Shown here piece by piece: positions 20,773-32,111 of a stretch of 64,000 bases of DNA. A program made the position numbers and the translations under genes. Positions within the stretch are counted from its first letter, which is position 1. The number at the start of each line of letters is the position of its first letter. Where the stretch lies: positions 1,550,001 to 1,614,000 of the forward strand of contig OY744466.1 in the NCBI GenBank assembly GCA_963556145.1. The letters run 5' to 3'. The notes under the pieces were generated by a model that did not search any database, was not told the origin of the DNA, and saw only the letters and a list, made by a program, of their open reading frames with translations. The stretch is from Hygrocybe punicea. Lineage: Eukaryota > Basidiomycota > Agaricomycetes > Agaricales > Hygrophoraceae.

Positions 20773-22936
20773 GCTGCGATTCATTGCGATTCATTGCGAA
20801 ACATCCCGATTTATATGTATCTCCATTGCGATGCGACTGCGATATGCGCGCGATACGGGCGATAATTTGACATTACGGCGATTTTCTTCGGAGCGCTTCG
20901 GCCCCCTTCGGAAGCATATTTCGAGCCTCTCCGACATCACCCACGCTTATACTGTTCACCCTATTCCATTCCGATTCCGTTCCGGTTCCAGGGAAGTCTT
21001 TATGCGACATGTTTCACTTATTTCAAACAGTATAGCTCCTATCCTCTAGATATTTTGGAAATTGCTTCGCATGGTGCTATACCCTTCATTTCAGTTCCAT
21101 TTCATCCCTATTGCACCATAGTTCCATCGCGCACCGTCTATTTGTCTTGCCTTCTTCACCCTTTATTGTCCTAACAACCAACTTCGCATAAATACCCCCT
21201 ATAGTTTACATACTAGAGAGACGTCTTGTATACCCCCGATTCGAGTCTATCATATCACCTCTTTACTGCGCCGTCCATGCGATAGCTCCGCTATGCTCTA
21301 TTAAACTTTGCGTTCCTTCTATAAAGTGCTACGTATACGCCGAAAACATCGCCAACTGTTTCGCACACGCCGCGCGCATCGCACACATCGCGCACATCGG
21401 AAACATCATTGCCACTATCCAGAGCACCTCTGAGTATTTTTACTAACCTTTTGGATTGAGATTGAACCCCTCAGAATTCGTACAGCACTGTGGTAGAGTT
21501 GGTATTTGATTCCGTTCACATTACCGCAGTGCACCCTTTCAGCGGCATTCTTTGAACGGAGTTGTCGCACATCATGGCAAGCTCCAGAATGGAGCTGTCG
21601 CAAAGTCTCAGAAGCCATTGTAGAGGGTCCTCGACCCTCTGAGGCCGTAAACTCAATATCTCACGAATCTGCTCGAACCCGACGTCTCTAGCAATCCACG
21701 CTCGAACCCGACGCAACCCGACACAACCCGATGCACACCGACTAGCACGGCCGCTCACGTACCTGGTCGGTCCACCTCCTAAACTCACGGAACTTCAAAT
21801 ATCAAAGATAGATCTCATCGGACTGGGATCCCGACATCAGACTTGCCTTATTCGTGCCTAGCATCTCCCTTATGGAGATATAGTAAAGTATATTACATCT
21901 TTTACGGGTTTTTATATCTTCCACCCATTTTCCCTGTCATGGTCGCCTTGCAACCCTCTTCCTACTTCTCCATTTTTATTCTCCTTTGTTTTCTCTCATC
22001 GGCCGAGGACTCTCGTCCAAATCTAGGTACAGAAATTTGTAGTATAAAAATGGTGCCCAAGCGCTGTCTCTGAATAAGAAACCAGTTCCCCCGCTTTCTC
22101 CCACTCAGAATCCGTCTCCTACCAAAATCACTTACTCTTTTAACTTGTCGGTTTGCTCGACACTCATCCCATCCTTCTACCGTCTTTGTCGTTATACCAC
22201 TCGACACCCGACACCCGACCCGCCATACCCGACATCGTCGGCCTCGTCGGTATACGTCGGTATCGTTAGATTTTAGTAGTTTTAGTCGGCGGCTTATTAC
22301 CATTAGTCCTTTTATTATCTATCTGAAGCTTGCTAATTATTCCCAGTCACTTCTACGCTGACTACCCCAGGCTAGGATTACAGTTCCGCAGCCACCCCGA
22401 CCTTGCCACTACACCGTTGCACTGCAGGTTCCATGGGAGGGTGGCTTGGCACTGCGAGATGCAGGTTTAGTGCTGTGGGAAGTGGGTTTAGGGGGCATCG
22501 TCAACCACAGATAACAAAAAAAAAACCCACGACCAATCTTATTAAGAGTGATCAGAGAGTGCCAATTTTTTTAAAATGCGAAATGCTGACATTTGACGAT
22601 AATGGAAGCTCTGATGAGATGTTCCTCCTAAGTCGTAGGCACACTAGCTAACCACTTTGAGGGTAGACTCACACAAGGACTCGTGTACACACAACAAACC
22701 CAGTGGATGGCATGCCACTATACAAAAGAAAGTCCAGTGGGACCTTTTCTAGTGCTCAGTGAAAGAAGTGAAACAGCTCACATATTCAACGGCAAATGAA
22801 CCACCCAGAGGATTGACCGCACTACTAGTAGCCTGGAAACAAATGCAACATACTTGCATTTCGCTTACATAGAACGGGCTGTAACTTACGCTATCCCAGT
22901 AATGGTCGAGCAGTTAGATTGAGCAGGCCACCAACA
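20773..22936. other. CpG-containing intergenic region, no gene supported
   Basis: From about 20760 to 21440, and again near 21660-21800 and 22195-22280, the sequence is rich in CpG (GCGATGCGACTGCG, GCACACGCCGCGCGC, ACCCGACACAACCCGA), unlike the CpG-poor repeats around it. No open frame has recognisable content. Confidence 0.4.
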
Positions 22937-23311
22937 CTTCCAATGTGCCTTTGTACTAGAACACTCCATGGTAAACAGAAATTGGCTGGAGGAGTTGAAT
23001 TCTGCAATTGCTCGAGTGCTGATGTAGCATTGATAGACCATTTGTCTCTGAGTCTGACTTAGTATCAGGTAAATGCTGGTGTTGTACTTACATGCATAGG
23101 GCATGACATTATGAATCTGTGTGAGGTTACATAGTGATGGGAATGCTTCCAATGTGCCTTTGCACTAGAACACTGCATGGTAAACAGGAACTGGCTGGAG
23201 GAGTCGAATTCTGCAATTGCTCAAGTGCTGATGTAGTGCTGATAGACCATCTGTCTCCAAGTCTGACTTAGTATTGGGTAAATGCTGGTGTTGTACTTAC
23301 ATGCATAGGAG
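22937..23311. repeat. Tandem duplication, period about 209 bp
   Basis: 22937-23102 and 23146-23311 are near copies starting CTTCCAATGTGCCTTTG and ending TACATGCATAGG, about 92 percent alike by eye. Confidence 0.8.
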
Positions 23312-23404
23312 CAACAATGGCAGCAGCAGTAGTGGCAGTGGCAGTGGCAGTGGCAGTGGCAATGGTAATGGCGGCAGCAGCAATGGCAGCAGTGGCAGCA
23401 GCAT
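23311..23404. repeat. Trinucleotide/hexanucleotide microsatellite
   Basis: Runs of GGCAGT, GGCAGC and GGCAAT, beginning at the end of the second 209-bp unit. Confidence 0.85.
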
Positions 23405-23489
23405 CCCCCCACCAACAGTGACACTGAAGTGCAGTGCTGTATCTATTGATACATGCCTGCCATTTGTGAGGAGAATGGAGCTTCTGGGG

Positions 23490-23666
23490 TGAGCCTACCT
23501 TGGTCTGGGTTTCAGACTGCATCTGAACCCAGACTGAATGCAGAGAGAGACAGTTTGAAGCCATCTGGGTCCAGGTTTGGCCCTGTGCCAAACCAGACCT
23601 GAAGTTCAGTTTGCGGTTCCACCAAAAAGGCTTGGACCAAACCAAACTGAACTTCAGCAACACTAC
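23490..23666 (+). mobile_element. Decayed right end of a hAT-family element
   Basis: Matches the right end of the intact hAT element at 43189-44424: TTTCAGACTGCATCTGAACC here against TTCAGACCGCGTCTGGACC there, and ACCAAACCAAACTGAACTTC against ACCGAACCGAACTTC, ending AACACTA against ATCACTA. Most differences are CpG to CpA or TpG. Only about 180 bp remain. Confidence 0.55.
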
Positions 23667-23763
23667 TCTATATAAGGCTGTAGAGGAACTGGGTTTTGAT
23701 GATGTATGAAAAGTAGCCAAATTTGATGAAGTGATAAAAGTTGGTCAAGTGATAAAAGTACCA

Positions 23764-24612
23764 CACAGGGTGCACAGTAGCATACCATGTCACACAGTAT
23801 CTTGAAAGTACTTGACAAGTATACTAAATATCATTACCATAACATTCAACATGGTATTGTAACAGTATTCAGACATAAACTACAATACTTGTGCTCAAAT
23901 TCATCTGAAGGTATGAAGGCAAATGAGACTTATACCTTTTCAATAACATCAAGCCTTTTGTTTCACTACTTTTACTGTATCTACAGCAAAGTACCGTATA
24001 GTTCGGATAGAATACTTGCAGCCTAAGATGAATAAAAGTATTAAACTAGTAAGGAAGTTGTGCCACTTTCACTACTAGGATACCTTTTGAATCCTTTCAA
24101 GATACAGTGTGAAATAGTATAGTACTGTTGCCATATTGTAGATTTAAGATACTGTGTCAATACTTTTAAGATACTGTTTCCGTACTTTTATTATAATAAA
24201 AGTATCTTAAAAGTATTGACACAGTATCTTAAATCCACAATATGGCAATAGTACTATACTATTTCACACTGTATCTTGAAAGGATTCAAAAGGTATCCTA
24301 GTAGTGAAAGTGGCACAACTTCCTTACTAGTTTAATACTTTTATTCATCTTAGGCTGCAAGTATTCTATCCGAACTATACGGTACTTTGCTGTAGATACA
24401 GTAAAAGTAGTGAAACAAAAGGCTTGATGTTATTGAAAAGGTATAAGTCTCATTTGCCTTCATACCTTCAGATGAATTTGAGCACAAGTATTGTAGTTTA
24501 TGTCTGAATACTGTTACAATACCATGTTGAATGTTATGGTAATGATATTTAGTATACTTGTCAAGTACTTTCAAGATACTGTGTGACATGGTATGCTACT
24601 GCGCACCCTGTG
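23764..24612. mobile_element. 849-bp near-perfect palindrome, foldback MITE
   Basis: Arms of roughly 400 bp on each side of an AT-rich centre near 24190. Ends read CACAGGGTGC and its complement GCACCCTGTG. Both ends are flanked by CCA (23761-23763, 24613-24615), a probable 3-bp target duplication, which fits CACTA-type or related families. The same 79-codon frame occurs on both strands purely because of the palindrome. Inserted into a tandem array of GTCAAGTGATAAAAG. Confidence 0.75.
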
Positions 24613-24765
24613 CCAAGTTGGTCAAGTGATAAAAGTGATAAAATGGTTCCAAAGTTGGTAAAGTGATAAAAGTGCCAAAAATTACCAAGTTGGTCAAGTG
24701 GCTCAAGGTGGTCAAGTGATTCAAGGTGGTCAAGTGACCAAATGGTGATAAAAGTGATAAAAAGT
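24613..24765. repeat. Tandem array of GGTCAAGTGATAAAAGT-type units
   Basis: Short degenerate units with GTTGGTCAAGTGATAAAAG. One unit also lies left of the palindrome (23735-23760), showing the palindrome inserted inside the array. Confidence 0.6.
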
Positions 24766-26266
24766 ATTCTTAGAAATAGAGAAAAGACTCACAAGGTTGA
24801 AAAGAGGTACAAGAGCTTCCAAGGATATGAAAAGATGGTCAATTTATACCAGTCATTAAAAACCATTCTATCCAGTCTTCTAAGTCTCTCTACATCAAAT
24901 ATAGAACTGAAAAGTAAAGAAGGAAAGAAAGAAAGAAAAAAAAGAAACCCTGGCCAATAAAATTTCTCAACCAGTCCAAGTAGCTAAAGGTGAAAAAGTT
25001 ATGAAAAAAGGTGTCAAAAAACCTGGGGAAAAAGTTCAAGGTGTCTGAAAAAGTGCAAGGTCACCAAGGGCCTCAAAAAGGACCCATGAATTTGCTGATG
25101 TGAACTGAGTGAATTCTCCTTGCTGACAAAGGGAACTCAAGGAATACTAGAGTGAGAGTGAACTGGAGTGGATTACAAGCACTAGCTACTACAATGAGTG
25201 ACTACTAGTACCAAGAGAATGAGGGAACACACTGTGTGAACCCAAACTAAGACTACTGATTGGTGAGGGGGAATCCTACTGACTACTGGAATTTGGAGCC
25301 CTATTTATACTGTTGGAGAACAATGGGAAAGTGAGAACAATGGGACTGAGTCATAAGAACAATGGATGGCATCAAAGAGGCTGTGAACAATGGGCTGAGT
25401 GAACTTTATCTCCTTTTGGACTGTTTAGAACAATGGACTGTTCATCACAAATAGACCTCCATTGTCTTTATGTAAGCAAACTATCACAATCACTCTCTGA
25501 TGCATCCTATCTTATCACTATCTTATCATCCTCTTGTTCACATCTTATCTAATCATTTCCCATTATCTGGCTGAGCCACTTTTGATCAATACAAGTAAGC
25601 AAGATTTGTAATCAATCTATTACTGCTAATATAGGTAAGCGTACTAGTTGTGCTTGTCTCCTTGCACACATAATGCAGAGAAATATATAATAAATACTAA
25701 TGAGTGGGGGATGTGCCTTTGTGCACCATACATAAACGGCTAAGTCTGGGCATTGCTAGTGAAGCCATGATAAATAATATGAAGGTAAGCATATATGCTA
25801 TTTATGTCTGTTCACTAGCATGCATAATGTGGAAATGCATAGAATGAGTACTAATGAGTGTAGGTGTGCATCCATAGTCTTGCACTTAAATATTTAAGTC
25901 CATGGTCCAATGACATTACACCCAAAATGATTTGGGGTCATGACACCATCGAAGGAAGATCTTGCAAGGAATTTACACAATGTATTTTATTTCTTTTGTT
26001 AAAAAAAAGGTCTCTAACAAGTTCTTTTTTAGTGCAAAGTCAGGAAAGCACTCCAGAAGATGTTGAAAGCCTAATTTCAGTTTGTCCTTTGCTTGCTCTG
26101 GTGTTGCCTGGCCCCCTCCCCCTCCTCCTTTTCCTCGTTGCCCCCTCCCCCTTCTCCTCATTGCCCCCTCCCCTCATCTTCCTCCCCATTTAATAATAAC
26201 TTACATTGTATTGTGGGATTTCAATATACCTGACTTGTTACAGATCGCTTCTGCAGCGGGCTCCGG
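24766..26266. other. No gene supported
   Basis: AT-rich. Holds an inverse copy (25068-25100) of a block at 12849, several GAACAATGGG-type short repeats (25317-25440), an imperfect duplication around 25675-25870 (TACTAATGAGTG twice), and a CCCCTCC-type low-complexity run at 26110-26190. Confidence 0.4.
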
Positions 26267-26421
26267 TGGAGTGGTAGCGAGTGCCTAGTCACGTGACGAG
26301 GCTCCCACGGTTCGTTGTAGATAGATCCCTGTCAGTAGTCAGTCCCAATCAAGCCTTCCTCGCCAGCTCTCCAGCGAGACTCTCCAGTTAGCCCTCGGAG
26401 TGGTACCTCCGTACCACTCCA
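26267..26421 (+). repeat. 5' LTR of element 2
   Basis: Ten-base inverted termini TGGAGTGGTA / TACCACTCCA. Contains GTCACGTGAC, a palindrome with a CACGTG box. Confidence 0.85.
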
Positions 26422-26424
26422 ACG

Positions 26425-26448
26425 TGGTGATGAGAGCGGATTCGAACC
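26425..26448 (+). other. Primer-binding site of LTR element 2
   Basis: Starts with TGG three bases after the LTR. Its reverse complement ends in CCA and contains GGTTCGAATCC, the T-arm signature of a tRNA. The complement therefore extends past the usual 18 bases into the T loop. The tRNA isotype is not determined. Confidence 0.75.
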
Positions 26449-26632
26449 CAGCTTCTGTTTTCAGCGACTTCCAGCGATTTCCAGCGATTTTTCAGCACCC
26501 CAGCGATTTTCCGAGTACCGAGCACAGAGCACAGAGCACCGCACACTGAGCAGTTTCCTGAACCCCAAGTGATTTTCCAAGCACTGAACGATTTTCCGAG
26601 CAACGAACATTTTCATTTTCTCGACCTACACA

Positions 26633-27481
26633 ATGACTACAAAAAGGAAACAAAAAGAACGAGTGGAGAAGGAAAAAACGCGGCGGAAAACCAGCACAAA
26701 AAACAAACCACAAACCACATCACCAATGGCCCATGCAGACTACATGCAGCCCACAGCAACGTGGACCCCAACGAGAGCAACCGCGATGTTCACTGCCCCG
26801 GTGCCCGGCAACATCACTCCAACACCACCCAACACCTCTGAACGCGAACGTTCAACAACCCCGTCGCCCCACCTTACTAGTCCCAACCACATCAAGCCAA
26901 AAACGAGGCACGGGCCCCGAAACCCACCGAAATACCCGAACACAAGCATCCAAACGGCCCCATCCATGCGCGAAAACGCGCCCCAGCACACCACAGCGCG
27001 CCCACCTCCACCAAAAACGTCGACGTTCGTGCCCGAGCACGCCACGTCGTTATTGCCCACCCAAATGGCCCCACCCTCGCTGCAAAACGTGTCAGAACGC
27101 GCCCCCAACCCAACTGCCACGTTCGCGTTCCCCACCCTCGCAACCACGCCCCAAGTCCCCACAACGTCAATGGCAACCCCGTCTACTGTCTCGCAGGCCC
27201 CAACGCCGTCCGCATGCGTGCCCATCACGCCCAACACGACTGCCACGTCACGGCTGCACCCAACGCTGCAGCCTTCGCCTTCAATACCCGGACCATGGCC
27301 CCAGCGTCCAACCACACCCACGTCGACCGAGGAACGGCCAACGCGAGCACCCATGTGCCCAAACGAACCCCAGTCCAGCCCAGCTGCTGCCGCCACGTCA
27401 CCAATGAACGTGAAGCACCGCGAAGCACCACCAGCACCTCAGCCGCAACCCCAACGTACGGCCCCGCCCCCGTTGACCTAG
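26633..27481 (+). CDS. Basic N-terminus, Pro/Thr-rich protein of LTR element 2
   Basis: 282 codons starting 184 bp after the primer site. The first 30 residues are strongly basic (TKRKQKERVEKEKTRRK); the rest is Pro, Thr, Ala and Ser-rich with no folded domain that I recognise. The basic start would suit nucleic-acid binding, as in a gag-like protein, but that is inference. A second long frame overlaps downstream in another phase (27491-28727), so a frameshift or splice may join them. The plus strand is C/A-rich and G-poor, like the frame in LTR element 1. Confidence 0.4.
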   Translation: MTTKRKQKERVEKEKTRRKTSTKNKPQTTSPMAHADYMQPTATWTPTRATAMFTAPVPGNITPTPPNTSERERSTTPSPHLTSPNHIKPKTRHGPRNPPKYPNTSIQTAPSMRENAPQHTTARPPPPKTSTFVPEHATSLLPTQMAPPSLQNVSERAPNPTATFAFPTLATTPQVPTTSMATPSTVSQAPTPSACVPITPNTTATSRLHPTLQPSPSIPGPWPQRPTTPTSTEERPTRAPMCPNEPQSSPAAAATSPMNVKHREAPPAPQPQPQRTAPPPLT

Positions 27482-27490
27482 AAACCACAG

Positions 27491-28727
27491 ATGCCAATGC
27501 CGGTGTGCCAAGACGAGCCCCAGCCCACATCAAACACGTCCACCACGCTGTCCCACAATGCCAACCACCTCCAAACTGAGCACGGACGCGAATGCCCAGC
27601 GCCCGCAGCTCTCGCCACCCCCAACCCAAAGCACCCCGGAGCAGAGCGCAGCCATGTGCTCCCTTCAAAATACCCCAACCCCAGCGCCAAAAGCGGCCGT
27701 GAGCACGAACGCCCGGCGTGTAGACCCAACCCCAATGCAAAGCCAACCCCAGAGCCCTGTCCAGCGCCCGTTCCATCCCAGCCTGCAAACTTGTCCCACC
27801 CCAACCCAAAAAGGTCGCACGAGCGCGAGTGTTCAACGCCCACTGGCATACCCACTCCCAGCACCGCGAAATCGGCCTCGAAACCCTTCCTACACGAACG
27901 TCTCGCGCCTACACCGTCTCGACCCACCATCCCTGCCTACCCTGACCCAAAACCAAACCCCCAACGTGAGCATCTCGCCCCCACACCGTACCACGCTTCC
28001 AACAACCACCAAACACACTACGACGGCCGAGCATGGCCTCTGCCATCCCAAATTGCGGAGATCCTCGCAGGAGAGAACCGAAACGAGAGGGATGGTGCTC
28101 CGAGGCAAAACATCAAAGGGCAAGATGAGAAAAAGCAACAACCCGCGAGCACGGAGGCACATACCGGACCTGCGACTGCACACGAGGCAGACCCACCTAT
28201 GGCCACAAAACGATATGCCGACGTGTCTACGCAAACGGAACCCGTGGAAACACCACCATCAGCATACCACGACAATATCCCTGCCCCGAAAACCCAAGCC
28301 GTCCTTGCATTCAACATTCCCTGTCAAAACCATACCTGGCGTGACACCCGCCCCACCCACACCCCTATTTGGCGACCGAAGAGCATCCCTACCCTCACCT
28401 ACCCCCGAGCGCAAAATCCATGGTCCACGCTTCACTACTGTCACCGCCGTGTCCACCCTCAAAACCTTCCCCCGAGATACCCCGTACATAAAATCCCACC
28501 TCGTTGTCAACCATACCCAACACATTTCGACAACTCCCCATTCCGAGTACAACCCCGCCATCTTCCCACCATCTCTATGTGAAACTCATCAAAACTTCCA
28601 GCTTGTGTCCACAACATTTCTCCTGCCTTTTCCCAACCCTCTGTTTCCTTTCCATCTTTTTCTGGACAAGTTCCCATTCCCTTTGATCCCAGTCTTGGAC
28701 CTCCTTTGCTTGACCCCAGTGGAGTAG
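27491..28727 (+). CDS. Second low-complexity frame(s) of LTR element 2
   Basis: Two overlapping open frames (27491-28582 and 27558-28727), both Pro/Thr/Ser-rich. The longer one ends in a hydrophobic tail (NPLFPFHLFLDKFPFPLIPV) shortly before the pyrimidine tract and 3' LTR. The position parallels the tail of the frame in LTR element 1. Which frame is used cannot be decided from sequence alone; long open frames are expected by chance in such C-rich DNA. Confidence 0.25.
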
Positions 28728-28777
28728 ACTAGTTTCTTTTTCAGTCTTTTTTCCTCTTTCTTTCCTCTTCCCTTTTT

Positions 28778-28805
28778 TTTCTTTCTTTCTTTCTTTCTTT
28801 CTTTC
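28778..28805. repeat. (TTTC)n microsatellite
   Basis: Seven or so CTTT units inside LTR element 2, just upstream of the purine tract. Confidence 0.85.
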
Positions 28806-28836
28806 AGGTCTTCGATAGCGACGAGGACGTCGCTAT

Positions 28837-28852
28837 GAGGGAGGGGGGCAAT
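28837..28852 (+). other. Polypurine tract of LTR element 2
   Basis: GAGGGAGGGGGGCAAT lies directly before the 3' LTR, where second-strand priming starts in LTR elements. Confidence 0.7.
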
Positions 28853-29007
28853 TGGAGTGGTAGCGAGTGCCTAGTCACGTGATGAGGCTCCCACGGTTCG
28901 TTGTAGATAGATCCCTGTCAGTAGTCAGTCCCAATCAAGCCTTCCTCGCCAGCTCTCCAGCGAGACTCTCCAGTTAGCCCTCGGAGTGGTACCTCCGTAC
29001 CACTCCA
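28853..29007 (+). repeat. 3' LTR of element 2
   Basis: Same as the 5' LTR apart from one transition; followed by CCGG. Confidence 0.85.
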
Positions 29008-32000
29008 CCGGCAACAATCAACTTAACTGGGAGGTGGTTTCCAGAGGAGAGAAGAGCAGTTTTCATTGTTGCTTACTACTAAGACAACACTGCTAAGAGG
29101 GGGGGTTCATGGTACAATGTCATTGCGAGCCGTGGGGGTTACCCAAGACAAGGGGGTCTGCCCCAAGAACCAGACTAAACATAAGGAAAAGAAAGAAGAA
29201 AAAGTCCGAACCAACAACAAGGACAGTAGATATAGTGAATGGACTTGAGGGGAGGTAAATGGGAATCCAACCATGAAGCTACAACATGTCCAACTACACC
29301 ATGTGTTCACCATGAGACAGACATGAGGCATCCTCATGTTGATGTTCTTGCGATCCAACTGGAGGCCTGGGTGTCATTGAGGATAGAAGAGGTCCGGATG
29401 ACTCGGATGATTTGTCATCGGATCATGTGACATGCAGAATTGCCAATTCAGGGTCTACACTTGCTGTAATGGGCAAATGCGTAGTCTGGCAAGTGTGATG
29501 TATGGTCGGGTCGAAGATGGGTATCGTCCAGTGTGGGATTGGTGATGAGAGTGTCTTGAGGTAGTGGGGATATAGTGACAAGGTCGGTATAAAGGAAAAC
29601 AAAGGAATGTATGAGGGAAAACCAACTAGGATGGTGGGATAGTTGAGGTCAGACATGTGAACAGCATAAGCTGTACCGGATGATGATGTCTGTGTCGATG
29701 ACGTATCGAGGAGCGATGTCTTGTCCTGTCTGTGGAACAACATGGTCCACCTGATGTCGGTATTCGTCCAAGAAAGGGTATTGTTGTAAATAAGTGTGGG
29801 CGGTATCCAGGTTACAGATGGAAAAGGATAAATGAATGTGGGTCCAGGTTTCGAGTCATGGCACGAGTGACAAGCTGTGGGAATGAGATGTCGGGTACTG
29901 CATTGAAGCGATGTCATGTGAACAACAAACAATAGGGGGCGGTTCACTGTATTGGGAAGTCATATGGTCTGTGGTCGAAGTCTGAAGGTATGTACTCCAG
30001 CGATGGTCGGATTGTAGGGAACAGTGAGATGTCTTGTGATTGAGGATTGTTCAGGGCATGCGTGCAGGTGAGGAATGTCATCGGATTGTCAGGGAGGATA
30101 ATGGTAGGCACAGAATACAAAAGTGGAAACCATATATCCGGGAATTGCAATTGTCAATTACGTGTCAAAATATTGTTGAGGTGGAAGTCAGAAGTATCAA
30201 TGGCGGAAGGGTTTCGGTGCCGATGCCAAAGATAGATCATAACAAAGTAGAAACCGATAATGAAGGTGATGGCAATGCTGCCAATGATGATTACGGTAAT
30301 TAGCTGTGTCGGGAGTACAGCCATTGTGAATCGGTTTGTCATGGGATGAAGTCAACAATATGTCAGGGCAAGGGAAAAGACAATAGCGATGATGTCCATT
30401 GGCAAGGAGACTATTCGGGTACAGCAAGGTCACGTGGATGTGTCCATGGTCGGTCTGGATTGTTCTAGAAGAAAGCATGAAAAGGGAACAAGAACAAGAA
30501 CAAACAACAATCTCCAAAAGAAGACAAAGGGAAAGGGGAACAAAAAAGGAAGGTGTGGTAAAGTGCAATCGTCATGGTGGGGCAATGGAGTCGGAATCGG
30601 AGTTGCGGAGTTGTAAAATGTAACATGACTGCCATCTAACTGCCATCTGTCATATCCATGCAACTATGAAGGATTCCAATGAACTCCGCTCCGGACTTTT
30701 CCACCCCTTTATCTTATCTTATCCTCTTGTGTACGTTATTGTTCCTTTCCTTTGTTACACTTTATTCTTCTTCATCTCCATTCCTCCAGACTTCTATCTG
30801 TTCCTTCCCTTTGTTTACTTGTCACTGTACGTAGCAACCTTTTATTCATTTTATCTTTCTCTGAACTCTGGTTTCCCTTCTGGAGTACTTATTATCTCTT
30901 CGTTACTAAGGACATAACACTTAGTTTACCAAGTATATAAGTTAGAACTACAATGTCCTGTAACTCTGTTCTGAAAATCAACTTGAGTACCCCTTATCTT
31001 ATTCATCCTCAAACTTAAGGCTTTGCCTTGAGCTCACCATCAGTCTCCATCTTTAGTCCAAGTCTCTGGACTAACTTCGCTCCATCTTCCTAGTGCCTAC
31101 TCAGTACGACTTAAGGAAGTAGCTAAACTACTTCAAGAGTTCGCACCTCTAGTCCTCCAACAAACTCTGTTCCATCTGGAGTTGCTTGCACACCTCTAAC
31201 ACCATCTGACTTCTGAAAAATGTATTATGACTATTAATGGACTATTATATTACTTAAAGCTTGATGACCAACACAACCGTTACATCACCGTTGTATGACT
31301 TTCACATGTATGCCATTGATGACGGTAGCTACACTGACATGACTGTCACACAACTAATTTAGTCAATAGTTAGTTGTGCAGAATTAATTAAAACGCCCTT
31401 TAGTCAAAGTTTAGTCGATTTTGACTATGACATGACTAACACTAGACATTCACACGAATTTTCACTTTTACTGAGTAGTACTAGTGTGATTTCAAACCAA
31501 GATCCTTCAAGTTGACTTGGGAATCCATTCAGAAACTCCAAGTACAGTTGGTTGCATAAATAATCTGCAAAAACTTGTTTGTCAAAGCTTGCCATAACCT
31601 TAATTTAGCAATTTGTCATGATTGGTCACACATTGTCACAGATCAGTCACAGCATCTTATCAGTACAGTGCTCAAAATACCACAAGATCTGGGCCAGTCC
31701 AGTGCTATAAAGGTGAGTGCTTCAAGTACAGACTCCCCAGTGTCAATCATCAATGCCCCTCACTGGCACTCCAGTTGAGAACATGCCCACTCAGGTGACT
31801 CACACTGCTCTCATTCCCAAAACCCACTCTCACCTGTCCAGTACTGCTTGTGAGAGGGGATTTCCTCCACTGTATGTCTGAATGAAAGGAGAATGTGCCA
31901 AGCTGCCCTCTGATGGTTGGCTCAACAATCCAAATTGGATTGGTAAGGCCTTCTTTTATTTTCATCATTATATCACTCAAGGGGGGCCTGGCATTCAAAA

Positions 32001-32111
32001 ACTTAAACGTGGGTCGAAAAATTTCATTTCGACAATTTCAGGGACCTCCCCCCCCCTCCTTCCTAATATGGGTATATTTAATTATGTAATATACAAAAAA
32101 GGCAATCCAAT
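29008..32111. other. 3.1-kb stretch without a recognised gene
   Basis: Minus-strand frames between about 29423 and 30663 are T/C-rich and include hydrophobic segments (VIIIGSIAITFIIGFYFVMI near 30310), but several stops interrupt them and I could not find a consistent splice model. From 30660 to 31560 the sequence is AT-rich with GTCA-type short repeats and a small hairpin (CACAACTAA at 31349 against TTAGTTGTG at 31370). A run of eight C occurs near 32048. Confidence 0.4.

Larger units (their letters stand above)
26267..29007 (+). mobile_element. Non-autonomous LTR element 2, young
   Basis: 2741 bp. The two 155-bp LTRs (26267-26421, 28853-29007) differ at one position that I can see (GTGACGAGG against GTGATGAGG). 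Each LTR starts TGGAGTGGTA and ends with its exact inverse TACCACTCCA. CCGG flanks both sides (26263-26266, 29008-29011) as a 4-bp target duplication. A tRNA-complementary primer site and a purine tract are in place. The interior has low-complexity frames and no polymerase or integrase motif, so movement must depend on another element. Confidence 0.85.

Noticed and set aside
23787..24589. Identical 79-codon frames on opposite strands
   Set aside because: They mirror each other only because the region is a palindrome; no codon pattern or motif supports a gene.
26425..26448. Possible tRNA gene (GGATTCGAACC motif)
   Set aside because: Only the 3' half of a tRNA is present and it lies exactly at the primer site of an LTR element.
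29423..30663. Membrane-protein gene on the minus strand
   Set aside because: Hydrophobic stretches come from T-rich sequence; several stops and no consistent intron signals.
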